A stretch of 64,000 nucleotides of DNA from Stagonosporopsis chrysanthemi (taxonomy: Eukaryota; Ascomycota; Dothideomycetes; Pleosporales; Didymellaceae). Below the pieces are notes generated by a model. The model was not told the origin of the DNA and did no database searches. It saw only the letters and a list, made by a program, of their open reading frames with translations. Positions within the stretch are counted from its first letter, which is position 1; each line of letters starts with the position of its first letter. Below, piece after piece: positions 31,417 through 44,378 of this stretch. Made by a program: the position numbers and the translations under genes. The stretch covers positions 19,810 to 83,809 of the forward strand of contig JAFISE010000130.1 in the NCBI GenBank assembly GCA_022560025.1, read 5' to 3'.

Positions 31417-34400
31417 CTAGGCTGCAACAGAGATCTCCTGCTTGTGCTTGATCATCAAAGGAGAACGCTTGACGATACCACCGGTGACGGGAAGCTGGGT
31501 GTGTTTGCCGGTGAGGAAGGTGTCGACGTCGCGAGCACACTGGCGACCCTCGTTGATACCCCAGACGATGAGCGACTGACCACGGCGGCAGTCACCAGCG
31601 GCAAAGACACCGGGGAGGTTAGTGTTGTAGTGGCCTGGAGGTGTCTTGATGTTCTTGCGGCCGTCGAGTTCGATGACATCGTTCATGAGGCGCTGCTCAG
31701 GGCCCAAGAAACCCATAGAGAGCAGGACGAGGTCGGCAGGGAAGAACTGCTCGCTGCCCTCGACCTGCTTCATGTCCCAGCCACCGGAAGCAGACTTGGT
31801 CCACTCGACGCGGACGGTGTTGATACCCTTGACATTGCCGGCGCCGTCATCGACAAAGTCCTTGGACATGACGCAGTACTCACGGGGGTCCTTGCCCATG
31901 TGAGTTTTGACCTCGTTGTGGCCATAGTCGGTCCTGAAGATGCGAGGCCACTGCGGCCATGGGTTGTCGCGGGCACGCTCAGCAGGAGGCTGAGGCAGCA
32001 GTTCAAAGTTGACAACAGACTTGGCACCGTGACGGACGGAAGTACCGATACAGTCGTTACCAGTGTCACCACCTCCAATGACAACGACGTGCTTGTCCTT
32101 GGCAGAGATGTAAGCCTCGTCAGCAAGCTCGGAGTCGAGGAGAGACTTGGTGTTCTTGTGCAAGAACTGCATGGCGTAGTGGATACCATCCAAGTTGCGG
32201 TTGGGGATTGGAAGATCGCGGGCTACAGTAGCACCAGTGGCGAAGACCACAGCATCATATTGGCTGCGGAGGGACTCAAGGCTCTCAGAGCCCTCGTCGC
32301 CAACGGCAACACCAGTCTTGAAGACTACACCTTCGGCGGCCATGAAGTCGATACGACGCTGAACGACCTTCTTGTCGAGCTTCATGTTAGGAATACCATA
32401 CATGAGTAGACCACCGCAGCGATCAGCGCGCTCGTATACAGTAACGGTGTGGCCTGCCTTGTTAAGCTGGTCAGCACAAGCGAGACCGGCTGGGCCAGAG
32501 CCAATAACGGCAGCGGTCTTGCCAGAGCGGACTGTGGGTGGAGTAGGCACCATCCAGCCCATTTCGAAGCCACGGTCAATAATGGCGCACTCGATCGACT
32601 TGATGCCGACCGGGTCTTCGTTGATTCCTAGGACGCAAGCACCCTCGCAAGGAGCAGGGCAAACACGACCAGTAAATTCGGGAAAATTGTTGGTCAGAAG
32701 AAGTCTGTTTAGCGCGTCGCGCCACTGGCCCTGGAAGACCAATTCATTCCATTTAGGAATGATGTTGCTGATGGGGCATCCTGTGTCAGACTGGCAGAAG
32801 GGAACACCGCAGTCCATGCAGCGAGCAGTCTGGTACTTGAGCTCGTCCTCGTTCAGACGCTGAGACAGCTCGGCCCAGTCGCGAGTACGGGTCTTGGGGT
32901 TGCGGTACTTCTCAGAGCGGCGCTGGTACTTCATGAATCCACGAGTCTTGTCAAGGACCAGGGCCTTCTTCTTCTCAGCCTTGGCGTCAGTGACACTCTC
33001 CTCGATGTCGAGAAGGTCGGCCTTTTTCTTCTCAGCCTCGTGCTCGTGCTTGCGGGAATCCTCGTGGGCGGTGCGAACGGGGTTGCCAGCAAGAAGAGGC
33101 AACGGGTACTCCGAGCGCTTCTTCTCAGCAGCCTTGGCCTTCTCCTCAAGCAAGACGCGCTTATAGTCAACAGGCATGACCTTGACAAAGCGGGGCAGAG
33201 CGCGGGTGAAGTCGAGCAGAATGCGAGCAGCGAGTTCGGATCCAGTGTAGTGGTGATGATCCTCGATAAGACCACGGAGATAAGCAATCTCCTCGGGCTC
33301 CTCGATTGGCGAAAGCTCAACCATCTCTTGGTTCACCTTCTGCTCAAAGTCCTGGTGGATGTCGAGCACGTAGGCGATACCTCCGGACATACCAGCAGCG
33401 AAGTTGCGGCCAGTGGAGCCAAGGACCAAGACACGACCACCTGTCATGTACTCGCAAGCGTGGTCACCAACACCCTCGACAACGGCAGTAGCACCGGAGT
33501 TACGGACACAGAAACGCTCAGCGGCAATACCACGGAAGAAGCAAGTACCCTGCGTGGCACCGTACAAGCAGACGTTTCCGATCAGGACGTTCTCCTCGGC
33601 ACGGTAGACAGCAGTGCGTGGTGGGTAAACGATCAGGCGACCACCTGACAAGCCCTTACCAACGTAATCGTTGGCGTCACCCTCAAGCTCGAGTGTGATA
33701 CCGGGCGCAAGGAAAGCTCCAAAGGACTGACCGGCGGAACCACGGATGTTGACGTGGATGGTGTCCTGCGGCAGACCAACCTCGCCGTAACGCCTGCTGA
33801 CCTGGTAGGACAGCGTGGCACCGAGAGCACGATCGGTGTTGACGACGTCACACTCGATGCGGGCGGGCAGACCCTTCTCGAGTGCAAGCTCGGACTCAGC
33901 GATGAGCTTGTTGTCAAGGCGGACGTGCAGGCGGTGATCCTGCTTGCGGACATTGAAGGTGGCAACACCAGGGCGGAGAGTGTGTGCAGGAGTCAAAATC
34001 AAAGACAGATCGATATTCTCGGTCTTGGCTGTGCGAAGATCATCGCGGATGCGGAGAACCTCGCAGTGACCGACCATGTCGTTGATGGTCCTGAAGCCAA
34101 GCTTGGCCATGATTGCACGGAGCTCGTTGGCGATGTAGTAGAAGAAGTTGATTACGTGCTCGGGTGTACCTGCGAACTTCTTCCTCAGCTCGGGGTCCTG
34201 GGTAGCAATACCAACAGGGCAAGTGTTCAAGTGACACTTGCGCATCATGATACAACCCATAGCGATGAGAGGAGTAGTGGCAAAACCCCACTCCTCAGCA
34301 CCAAGCAGACAGGCGATAGCAACATCACGTCCTGTGCGGAGCTGACCGTCAGTCTGGACGATGACACGACCACGAAGATCGTTGAGGACCAGAGTCTGGT

Positions 34401-37400
34401 GAGTCTCGGCAAGACCCAACTCCCAAGGAAGACCGGCGTATTTGATACCGGTCCAGCGAGAAGCACCGGTACCACCGTCATGACCAGAGATCAAGATGTG
34501 ATCAGCCTTGGCCTTAGCGACACCAGACGCGACAATACCGACACCAGTCTCGGAAACGAGCTTGACGGAGACACGAGCGCGAGGGTTGGAGCACTTCAAG
34601 TCGTAAATCAACTGCTTAAGGTCCTCGATGGAGTAGATGTCGTGATGAGGTGGAGGCGAGATGAGACCGACACCGGGGGTGGAGTGACGAGTCTTAGCGA
34701 TAGAGCCAGAGACCTTGTGGCCAGGAAGCTCACCACCCTCACCAGGCTTAGCACCCTGTGCCATCTTGATCTGAAGCTCATCGGCATCAGCAAGGTAGTT
34801 GCTTGTGACACCGAAACGACCGGAAGCAATCTGCTTGATGGCAGAGCGCATGGTATCACCGTTCTCCATGCGCAAGCTGCGCTCAGGGTCCTCACCACCC
34901 TCACCTGTGTTGGACTTACCACCAAGACGGTTCATGGCGACAGCAAGGGTAGAGTGAGACTCCATCGAAATGGAACCATAAGACATAGCACCAGTGACGA
35001 AGCGACGCACGATGTCTGTCCATGGCTCGACCTGATCGACAGGAATGGGTGTGCGGTCGTCGAAGTTGAAGTCAAGGAGACCACGGAGCGTGCAGTCCTT
35101 GATGCGCTCGTACTCGGCAAGGGAGTAAGCCTCATAGGACTTGTCGTTCTTGGTGCGGACGGCGTCCTGGATGTTGGCCATAGCAGTGGGGTCGTTGATG
35201 TGAGGCTCACCACCGTCACGCCAATGGTACTCACCAGTCTCGGTAAGACCGGGAACCTGAACAATGGGACGAGATGGATACCCGTTGTCGTGGAGAGCCA
35301 GTGCATCCTGGGCGATGAGGTCGAAAGTCATACCCTTGATACGGGAAGCAGTACCTGTGAAGCAGCGATCGACAACAGAGTCATCCAGACCAAGAGCTTC
35401 GAAGATCTGGGCTCCCTTGTAGGACTGAAGGGTGGAGATACCCATTTTGGACATGACTTTTAAGATACCACCGTCGCAAGAGTGCTTGTAGTTGTCGATA
35501 AGCTGCTCAGGGCTGAGCTTCTTGCGAATGACGCCCTCACGGTGCATCTTCAGAATACACTCGATAGCGAGGTACGGGGAGATGGCATCAGCACCGTAAC
35601 CGACAAGAACACACATGTGGTGGACCTCACGAGCCTCACCGGTCTCGATGACGAGAGCGACATTGGAACGCCACTTGTTGCGGACAAGGTGGTGGTGCAC
35701 CATACCCGTAGCCAAGCAGGCAGAAACGGGGACGCGATCCTTGGAGACCGCGCGGTCAGTCAGAACGATGATGCTGTCACCGTTCTTAACACCCTCAGAA
35801 GCCTCCTCGCAGATACGGTCCAGAGTGGTCATGTAGCCCTCGACACCCTCGCTCTTAGCGAATGTAATGTCGATGCTCTTGACTGACCACCCAGAGTGCA
35901 ATGTGTGGGTGTTGGTCAGAGCAGTGAACTCCTCAAGGGACAGGACAGGCGAAGGCAGAAGAATTCGGTGGCACTGAGACTCGTCCATCTCCAAAAGGTT
36001 GCCCTGGGGACCGACGTAAGCCTCGAGAGACATGACGATAGCCTCACGAATGGGGTCGATAGGAGGGTTGGTGACCTGAGCGAACAACTGGCGGAAGTAT
36101 TCGTAGAGCAGGCGAGGCTGCGTAGCCAAACAGGCGAGCGGAGAGTCGTTACCCATAGATCCGAGTGCTTCCTTGGAGTCTGCTGCCATGGGTCCCAGGA
36201 GCAAGCTGACCTGCTCAAGGGAGTAACCGAACGCTCGCAGACGAGGGTCCTCGTGCAGCTTAGACTCGGTGAGTGTGTAGGAGAGGTCAAGGCCCTTTTC
36301 GCCAACTGTTTTGAGGATCTTGGGCAGAGTGAGCAGGTTCTTCTCGATCCAGGCGCTGAAGTCGTTGCGCTCAGCGACGGTCTTCTTAAGCTCGGCATCG
36401 TCGACAATGCGGCCAGCGACAGTGTCAACAAGCAACATCTTACCGGGTTGCAGACGGCCCTTCTGGACGACGCGCTCCGGATCGATGGAGATGGTACCGA
36501 CTTCAGAGGCGCAGATGATGCGGTCGTCGTCCATGACGTAGTAACGGCAAGGACGGAGACCGTTACGGTCGAGGTTGGCACCGCAATAACGGCCGTCGGA
36601 GAATGTGAACAGCGCGGGACCGTCCCAAGGCTCCATCATACAAGCTGCCCACTCGTAGAAAGCCTGCTTGGCAGGATCCATGGTGTGGTTACCCTGCCAT
36701 GCCTCAGGTACCAAAAGCATGACTGCTTCAGGCAGAGACAAAACACCGTTGATGGTGAGCAGCTCAAGAACGTTGTCAAAGGCCGCAGAGTCGGAACCGC
36801 CATCCTCAATAATGGGGTAGAGCAGATCAAGGTCCTCGCCGAAAAGGCTAGACTTCATGCCACCCTCACGCGCGCGCATCCAGTTCTTGTTTCCTCGCAG
36901 TGTGTTAATCTCACCGTTGTGAGCAGCCCACCGCAAAGGCTGAGCGCGGTCCCACGAGGGGAATGTGTTTGTGGAGAAACGAGAGTGCACAAGTGCGAAG
37001 TGACCCTCGTAGTCGACATTGAGCAGATCGTGGTAGTACTCGTAGACCTGGACAGGCGACAGCTGACCCTTGTACACAATGTTCTTGTTGGAGAGGGAAC
37101 AGATGTAGAACCAGTTGTGTAGGCCGATAACGTGTGTGGCACGCTTGCGCATGATATACAGCTGACGCTCAAAGTAGCCAGCATCGTATGTCTTCGCGAA
37201 GTCCTCCTTGGGCTGTCGTCCATCTCCGTAGGCTGTCTTGAGGACAACGAAAGGCTGAAGGATGATCGGCTCTCGGGAGAGCGCTGCAGGACCGAGGAGT
37301 GTGGAGTCACGGGGGACCACTCGCCACCCCAGTACTCTCAGATCGAGCTGGTCTGCGACATCCTCGAACATGGTCTTGGTCTCATCCAAGATTGTGGCAT

Positions 37401-37917
37401 CCGGTTTGAAGAACAGGTTACCAGTGGCGTACTGGCCAAGTGCAGGAAGCTTGTAGCCCTGCTCGCGCTCGAACTCCTTGAGGAAGAATCGGTGGGGGAT
37501 GGACGTCATAACACCTGCACCGTCACCGTCTCGTGCGTCTGAACCGACGGCACCACGATGGGTCATGTTGCAGAGCAATGAGCGTGCTGCCAAAGTTAGC
37601 CGGAAGTACAGGCAGAAATCGTGTTGTGCTCCTACCATCAGTGACAATCTTGTGGCTGGCCTTGCCCTTGATGTGACTGCACGCTTGTCAGTTTCGGAAT
37701 TTCTTTTAGATGGCTTTGTAGTCACTTACGCGGCGAAACCCACACCGCAAGCATCCTTCTCCAGCGAGGGGTCATAAAGACCCTGCTTCATGGGAAGGGC
37801 ACCCGCCCAGGACTTGTTCTCCGGGCCATCTTGGTACTCGAAAACCTTGTAGGGTTCCTCTTCGATGTAGGTCTCGTCAGGCAGTTTGGTATCCTCGGCG
37901 AAAGAAACTCGACCCAT
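31417..37917 (-). CDS. GLT1: Glutamate synthase [NADH], fused GOGAT
   Basis: Converts glutamine and 2-oxoglutarate to two glutamates with NADH, completing GS-GOGAT ammonium assimilation. Exons complement(37730..37917), (37636..37676) and (31417..37586) sum to 2,133 codons (2,132 residues). The 41-nt middle exon encodes HIKGKASHKIVTD. Residues 1-56 are a propeptide; cleavage before C57 (EKDACGVGF) would expose the N-terminal nucleophile of the class II glutaminase. Then come the central domain, the FMN synthase domain, the [3Fe-4S] ligands C1188, C1194 and C1199 (CIMMRKCHLNTCPVG), and the GXGXG helix domain. The NADH-binding part starts near 1640 with RCMDCGVPFC (from C1666) for [4Fe-4S] clusters, then FAD/NAD folds (VIGSGPAGLA, VIGGGDTGND). 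It is complete and intact, similar in length to yeast Glt1. Confidence 0.97.
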
Positions 37918-40900
37918 TATATCGGCGAACGGCCGAAGTATGGGAATCGAAGGTGGCGTATATATGAGGGCGGACCGCTTCTGGTGGCGGCGCTCAGGGT
38001 ATCAAGAAAGGAACTGATGTCCTGCAATCAATTGAAAGCTATCAAGCGAATATGTTAGTATCAAGCTCGATAGTAATTGATTGTTGCGGTTTGTGGTGAG
38101 GCGTGGGTTTTTACAAGCGCCGAAGCCTAGCTCCAAGTGATGGGATGGGTGAGGGAAAACAGCCGCAATTGAGGGTTACAGGCGCCAATCCTTCACAGAA
38201 TCTCACCACGGCACTCCAGCTACGTCACCAGCCCCAGAAGCCGAATATTCTTAATTGGTACGAATGACGCTCCTCGAATTCAGCGGCGACTGATAGGTGT
38301 CGCGCAGCACGAGAGATGCTGATAAGAGATTCGGCGAATGAGGTGGCGCGGGGTCGTGGAATGGAAACGTGAGGCGCTCGCTTATCCCTTCGTGCAGACG
38401 GCTGGTGTGCCAAAGGGAAGATGTCGTGTGGCCGGGAAACGATATGTGCAGTGGAGATAAGTGGTGGTGGGCAAGGGTGACCTACTTGCTGTGTAAGGCT
38501 GACTGGAACAGGCCTTGAAGTCGACTCGCGGTGTTCCGGCAAGCAACTTGTTCGGGCGAGAAAGAGTGGTGGGAGTAAGTGGGAAAATTGGCCGCGGGAA
38601 ACTGGGTGGCAGAGCTTATGAATAGAGGGCGAGGGCTGCTCGGGTGGGGTCTTTTTTCTGAATGCGCTAGCATTCACTCCAACCTCCATCCAATTACGGG
38701 CTAGAACAGCAGCGACGGAGACGTTGGCCTGCTTGCTGTGAGTGCGTTTCCGGTCGCTTGCGCGTCTGTAATTAGGTATTCCGAACGCAAGTCAAGATCT
38801 ATTGCGGGTTGATTCATGTATGTAGCAAGCTCAAGTACATTTCGCAATAGCACATGGCGACCCTTTGTCGCACCCCTCCCAAGTCCACTCGAAGCCAGTC
38901 CGCCTCTCGTGCCGACCAACGACGCCCCAATTGGCCTCGTCCCGTGAAATGAGGGTCCGACTAACGAGCTGGCGCGTGCCCGGTTCCTCGTTAGCAATGC
39001 TCATGTGCATATTCGCTGAACGATTGCACATCGCGGTGTCGCGCATTTCGAAATTTGGCAGGCTACCCCACGGTTTCTGCCGCGCGCGTTACTTCATGCG
39101 GCTTTAGATTGGCTGAAGGCGTCTATGCGCTGCAGGCGGTCAGCGCGTCGTTCGGCGGTGCGTCCAATTGCAGGCGCCGAAGTCGCACTGACAATGCTCT
39201 ATGACCCGGCCGTGCAGCATGCATCGTTCCGCTCTTAGCCCCACCGAGCCCACGCAGCCTGCTTTGTATCCAGTATGCTTTGATTGGCGCGGTCGTCGGC
39301 GGGCCCTCTTTCATTGTTGTAATTCCGGAGGGTCATCTTGTCCTTATCGCAGCCCAAGCCTGCACCAAGGAGCGCGATGTCCGCCGTGGAGGATGGGCGC
39401 TGGCACGTCACTGGACGGGAGAGCTCACTTTACAGCGGAATGCCGACGGGCAGGCTGAGATGTGCATGCACATCCATGAGCATTGTCGTCATGTTCGAAG
39501 CACGGCCGTGTACCCCAAGTTTCATGGAGACTCAAAAGCCAATGCGTCTGCCACGACTGGCTCTTCTTTGCGCTGGGCGAGCCCTACCGCGGTGCCGCTG
39601 CGGCAGACCAAGATTCACTCGAGGACTCCATCGACCTCGGAGCAAACCGGGAGGGCAGCATCCTCTAACGGCAGTACGTAGCGGACGTCCTCTCGACTGA
39701 TATCGATGAGTCACGAGAACACGCGGATTCATTTCCTCCACCAGTGCACCGAACCCATCTCCAGGTCGCTCAGAGCGCCGATGTCGCCGCTCACTGGCTT
39801 GGCTGACTGCCTGTCTATCCGAGGCGGCGGATACTGCAGGCGATTTCGCCTGAGCGGCAGCAAGGCAGCTCAATTTGAGCTAGCAGCAGCGTCTTGACGT
39901 GTCACTTTGCGATGAGCAAGGAGACGAAGAATCCTTCCACGGTATTGCCGCTCTCTTGTGTCTAGATTGAGGCAAAAGTGGTGGAATGCAACATTTCCGG
40001 GAACAGCATCTAACAGGGCTCAAGGGCTTACACCAACGCATTGCTCACGGATATTCACATGCTGCACCATCGAACGGCTAAACTGGAAGCGATGCGAGAT
40101 GCTGCTCTCGTGAGCATTGTCCGGTTGCAATTCATGAGCGCGTGGCTTGTTTGTACGTTGATCGTATTGTCAATCATGCTGCAAGTCGTCGTTGCCTTGC
40201 AGTCTATCTTTCGATTTCAGCTTTGCATTTGCAGATCTAAGAAGAAAACGATCGATTGGATCTTCGGTGCCACTTGGAGCTTCGCGAGGTGGTGATGTAT
40301 TCGATTTCCGCGGAACAACGGACCGTCGCCTGAGCATTCGTCTCCAGACGCTCTGCTCGATCGCCCAAGCTCGTGTCGGGATTTGAGTACAACGGCTCAG
40401 ATCTACCATTAAGTCCAGCCAATCATATCTCCTCATAATTATACTAGAGCGAATGGGTCGACCATACTTCGGTACATTCGTCAAAACCCTTTTTTACATC
40501 AAGCAGCACCCAGTCCGCCAGACGAATAGCCGAGCCTTGAAAGGCCAGGGAAGAGAGAATTTGCGTGTGATATACCCGAATACTGTGCTCGAGTGTCATG
40601 TCTTACTGCTGTGTTTGGGTGTCAAGTGACAAAACAGCAAAAGTGCAGAATCGTATATATCTCGCTACACTGATATTAGTCCACCCACTTGCACAAAATA
40701 CAATATGCATACACGACCTGAGAGAAAAACATCCACCTCAAAGCTCCACGCCGCCCTGAAGCAGACCCATCCCCACGATGGCACTCACACCCTCTCGCCC
40801 TCGCACCCAAACCAGACCAACGGCCACCTCCGCCGTCCCCACCGGAATTTCCCCTAGGACCGACCCTCTGCTATCTCTCCAGCCCACACTCCTATGCACC

Positions 40901-41657
40901 TCCCTTAACAGTCCAGCAAGCACGCCATAATACTACCGGTCCCCACCTGCCACTAACCCTGCACCCACGTTCAAACAAGCATCAGCGCCGTCTGGGTCAG
41001 CGCGCCGACCGCAGTGGAGCGGTGCTGAGTGGGTGTGCAAGCGAGCTAGTGGGATGCCCTGCATGAGAGAGCCGAGGGGCCATACAGGTGGGTGCTGGAG
41101 AAGGGAGTGGATAGATTGGCAGATACAAGATGGAGGTGCTGCTTTGGGATTATGGTAAGGCCGGGCTTGTGGGTGCGCTACGGCTGTCAGTATCGCGTGT
41201 ATTTGGGGCCAATGGCTTGCGTGTAGCAGGGTGCGGATTGCTGCTAGGGTTGTGTGAGTAAGAGATCAGTGGAGCTTCTGTTATACTGAATCACGAGACC
41301 GCTCTGCAAGATACTTGATCGTTCATTCATAATGCATTTTGGTGGCTACAGCTATACATGGGGAACGCGGAGCGAAACACACGCGCTCGACGCGCGCACG
41401 GCTGCCCCTCACGATCCAACAGCAAAAACCGTGCCAAGACCTCGCAATGTCTGACATGAGGTGCCCGCTACCCAATGCTCCCAAAGAATTCTGTGTATCA
41501 TATGCCATCGCCGTATTCAATTAGCGGTGCTAACGTCGAAGATTTGTGATTGCTGCGTCGTCGCTGTGCTGTGGTCAGTATTTGCCTTGCATCGCGAGTA
41601 GTTGTCTGCGGGATCGCGCCAACATACCGAAGACTAGACTCGCGCGCTTTATGCTGT
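37918..41657. other. Gene-poor 3.7-kb region upstream of GLT1
   Basis: The longest gap in the window. The GLT1 promoter must lie in the first part; the CHZ1 3' UTR ends the region. Open frames are short, unspliced and unrecognised, apart from a low-confidence coding-like segment at 40738..40923. No tRNA or transposase was seen. Confidence 0.55.
40738..40923 (-). pseudogene. Coding-like fragment, unidentified
   Basis: A 61-codon minus-strand frame reading through IPVGTAEVAVGLVWVRGREG and SAIVGMGLLQGG, with protein-like composition and GC-rich third positions. The frame remains open upstream of its Met for a few codons (YYGVLAGLL) until a TAG, and another open stretch (about 40965-41130) could be an earlier exon, but the intervening 36 nt is too short for an intron. 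It may be the 3' end of an unrecognised gene or a decayed remnant. I cannot name it. Confidence 0.25.
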
Positions 41658-42083
41658 TTAGTCCTTCATCTCATCGTCGGGATCGACAAAGTCGTCATCC
41701 TCATCCTCGTCCTCGTCGTCGCCGAGCTCCTCGTTGGCCTTAGCGAAGTCGATTGTCTTGCCGCGCGTGCGGGAGCCGTGGATGATGTTCGAAGTTTCTA
41801 TCTCCTCCATGTTGTCCTCGTCGGCCTCCTCAGCTATTCACATTAGCATCGTGTCTATTGCTCGCATGATGGTGGGTGCTCGTACGTTCGGCGACCTGTA
41901 GTGAGTCTGTTAGCTTTTCGCGCCAACAACACAAAGTCAGGGTCGCAAACTTACAGCATCCTCGCCAGCAGACTCGTCGCTAGAGTCTTCGGACTCCTCC
42001 ATGACGTCCTGCTGAGTGGCCTTTCCCTTGCCCTTGGTGTCCTGAACACCCTCCATCTGCTGGTCTTGCGGCTGAGCAGACAT
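41658..42083 (-). CDS. CHZ1: Histone H2A.Z-specific chaperone CHZ1
   Basis: Small acidic nuclear chaperone that binds H2A.Z-H2B and delivers it to the SWR1 remodeller. Three exons: complement(41955..42083), (41886..41895) and (41658..41833). The middle exon is only 10 nt (GTCGCCGAAC, bounded by CTACAG and GTACGA); joining exons 1 and 3 directly puts the conserved C-terminus out of frame, so the micro-exon is required. Total 105 codons (104 residues). The N-terminus MSAQPQDQQMEG and KGKGKAT is polar; the CHZ motif is NMEEIETSNIIHGSRTRGK followed by TIDFAKANEELG; the C-terminus is an acidic DDEDEDEDDDFVDPDDEMKD tail. Length and layout match fungal CHZ1. Confidence 0.9.
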
Positions 42084-42877
42084 TTTGGTGTAGTTGGTCG
42101 CGCGTGTAAAATGGGTGCGTGTGATGCGGTCGGATGAGCGTGCGATTGGACTGTTCGTGAGTGGTGTGGTTTGCGACAGTGAAAAGGAAGCTCATGAGTA
42201 CCTAGAATCGCCCACTTTCTCCACACTAGCGATTACCACATGTGGCAAAGCCGCGTTTGTCACCCCGGTAACGCCTGTCTGATCAGCAAACTGGAAACAG
42301 CATGCTTGCTCAATTGGTGTACTGGCGCTCAACGACTCACAATTAGACTTACGATTCTCAGCCAGATCTTTTGCTATGCTTGCAAGTCAAGAGCAGTTAG
42401 GCTCAAGTCTATATTTGATTTGTCGATTCTCGCTTTACGAAGGAGCTCATTTTTTCGGCCGATCAATTCCACCTTCTACGCTCACAAAAAAAAATAGTGC
42501 GCGCTGATTACCGCAGAATACAATTGAATTTTAGCCCTTACACGCTTATTGATACAGTATTATAATTACTGCATGTCTGCGCCGAGAGGTTTAGTGAATT
42601 TGTTGTGAGAAATGTAGCCAACTTAGGGACCTATTGTTCCCAGAAACGATCGCTCAAAAGAAACGACCTTCTTCGTAACGACGCATTCAAAGGCCAGCAA
42701 AGGACAAGAGAGCGATGGGATCGTCGATGACAGACCTCACACTAAAAGCTGGATGCGGATCGCAGACTGACGTGACGGAAAATGCGACTTGTGAACTACG
42801 AATAGGGTATATAACGTGTATGCTCGCGCCAGAAATGCCACAAAGACTTCAATGCAAACACAACCACTGCCCTCCCC
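42084..42877. other. Intergenic with dispersed repeat copy B
   Basis: 794 bp between the CHZ1 start and the MFS stop. It holds the CHZ1 promoter and the second copy of the dispersed repeat (42501..42674). Confidence 0.65.
42501..42674 (+). repeat. Dispersed repeat, copy B
   Basis: The partner of copy A at 30761..30948. The shared 17-mer TGTAGCCAACTTAGGGA is at 42613..42629, with AATTTGTTG before it and ACGATCGCT after it. A weaker match extends left through GCTGATT and CAGAATA. It lies about 11.7 kb from copy A in the same orientation, non-coding in both places. Confidence 0.7.
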
Positions 42878-44378
42878 TCAATTCCCTTCCGCCGCCTCTC
42901 TCTTCTTCCGCCACACCGGCCCCTTCCGCATCTCCAAAAACATCAACGGCATCAGCAACGCACAAACCCCGCCCCAAAGCGTGTACGTCCACCCATCCCC
43001 CAACTGGGCTGTCATGCGGTCGATAACCGACACCATGATAGCCGCCAGCGAGCACCGTACCAGATTCGTACACGCGGTCGCGCCCGAGCTGCGGGACTGC
43101 AGGATATCGATATTGAGCGTCATGGTCGTGTTGAGAACGCCCATGCTGGTCCAGCCGAGCAGGACGGCGAGACACAGCGGCACGGCCATGTGGGCGCGGG
43201 CCTGGATCGTCCAGCCCCAGCCGATGACGCAGAGGACGAAGAGGGTGAGGTAGTACGGCATCAGGCGTAGGCGGGCGTATTCGATTGTGAAGGCGCTACC
43301 TGTGCGGGCCTTGATGCGGTCGTATTCCCAGTCGAGCACTTTGCCCGTTACTGTGCTGCCGACTATCATGCCTGCGCCGGTGGGGAGGTAGCACAGGCCG
43401 AGCACTGTCTCGGACAGGTTGGGGTAGACTTTGGCAAAGGCGGAGGAGATAGTGGCCGTGATGGTGTAGTTTACAGCGTAGACGATACCGGTAAAGGTGA
43501 GTAGGACGATGACATCGGGGTACGTGAACAATACAAAGGGATTGACAGAGTGCTTTGGTTTGGCGCGGGATTCGGTGTCGGTGGTTTGTTGGGCGGCTTT
43601 GCGACCCACTATGGGAATGATGGCGCGGGAGTGCCGTGGGACGGGGAGACTGCCATTTCCTGCAATAGAGCGGAGGGTCTCAGGGAGAAAGAGGGCGATG
43701 AGGACGAGGCATGCTGCTACCATGATGACGATACTCCAGAATATGGAACGCCAACCGAGTCCTTGGGACAGGGCGCCACCCATTGCAGGAGCAATACAGG
43801 GCGCTAACATTGGACCTAAATTGAACATCCCGAAGTATCCTCCTCTTTCTCTGCTTGTTGAGATGTCTCCAATGACACCTGCGCCGAGAGCAATAGTGCT
43901 GGCGCTCCCTCCAGACTGGAAGCATCGGAGGAAGAGAAGGAGCCAGAACTGATCCGTTGGACAAAGAGCAAGGCCGATGCTCGCAGCGACGAGGATACTA
44001 AGACATCCAAGGAATACTAAGCGCCGGCCATATCTGTCGCTGATGGGACCCCAGAGCATTGGCGAGATGCCTTGAAAGACGAGATATACAGTGACGGTCT
44101 GGTTGATATCATCAACCGACTTGTGGAAAGCCTTCGCTATCGTTGGTATAGCCGGGAAGTAGATATTGGCTGGTAATGGACTGAATCAAAGATTAGCTTT
44201 TGCTAAGCAACGATGATCCTCTCAGTTCTCACCTATAGAAGCCAGCCAAGGCGACCATAGCAACAATCAACCACTTCTCCTTGTTGGTGTAGATGCTGTA
44301 CATCTCATCAGTGCCAACAGCAACCTCCGGCTGCTCAGACGCCTCTTTCTCGACGCCCTTGGACTTGGATGTAGCCAT
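42878..44378 (-). CDS. MFS drug:H+ antiporter, DHA1 type
   Basis: Twelve-helix major facilitator of the DHA1 group, usually exporting drugs, organic acids or polyamines. Exons complement(44233..44378) and complement(42878..44180); the 52-bp intron (GTGAGA...ATTCAG) splits the Ser codon in GFYS-PLPANIYFPAI. The product is 482 residues. The N-terminus is polar (MATSKSKGVEKEASEQ); helix 1 is followed by SPLPANIYFPA, typical of DHA1. Motif A is GPISDRYGRR, and the helix 5 motif C region is near LGPMLAPCIAPAMGG. A central cytosolic loop (residues ~240-270) is basic. It resembles the Qdr/Flr-like carriers; the substrate is not deducible. It diverges from the purine-cytosine permease gene. Confidence 0.9.

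Noticed and set aside
33754..35463. 569-codon plus-strand frame inside GLT1
   Set aside because: It is an antisense shadow of the highly biased GLT1 coding sequence; several similar frames run along the gene and none has motifs.
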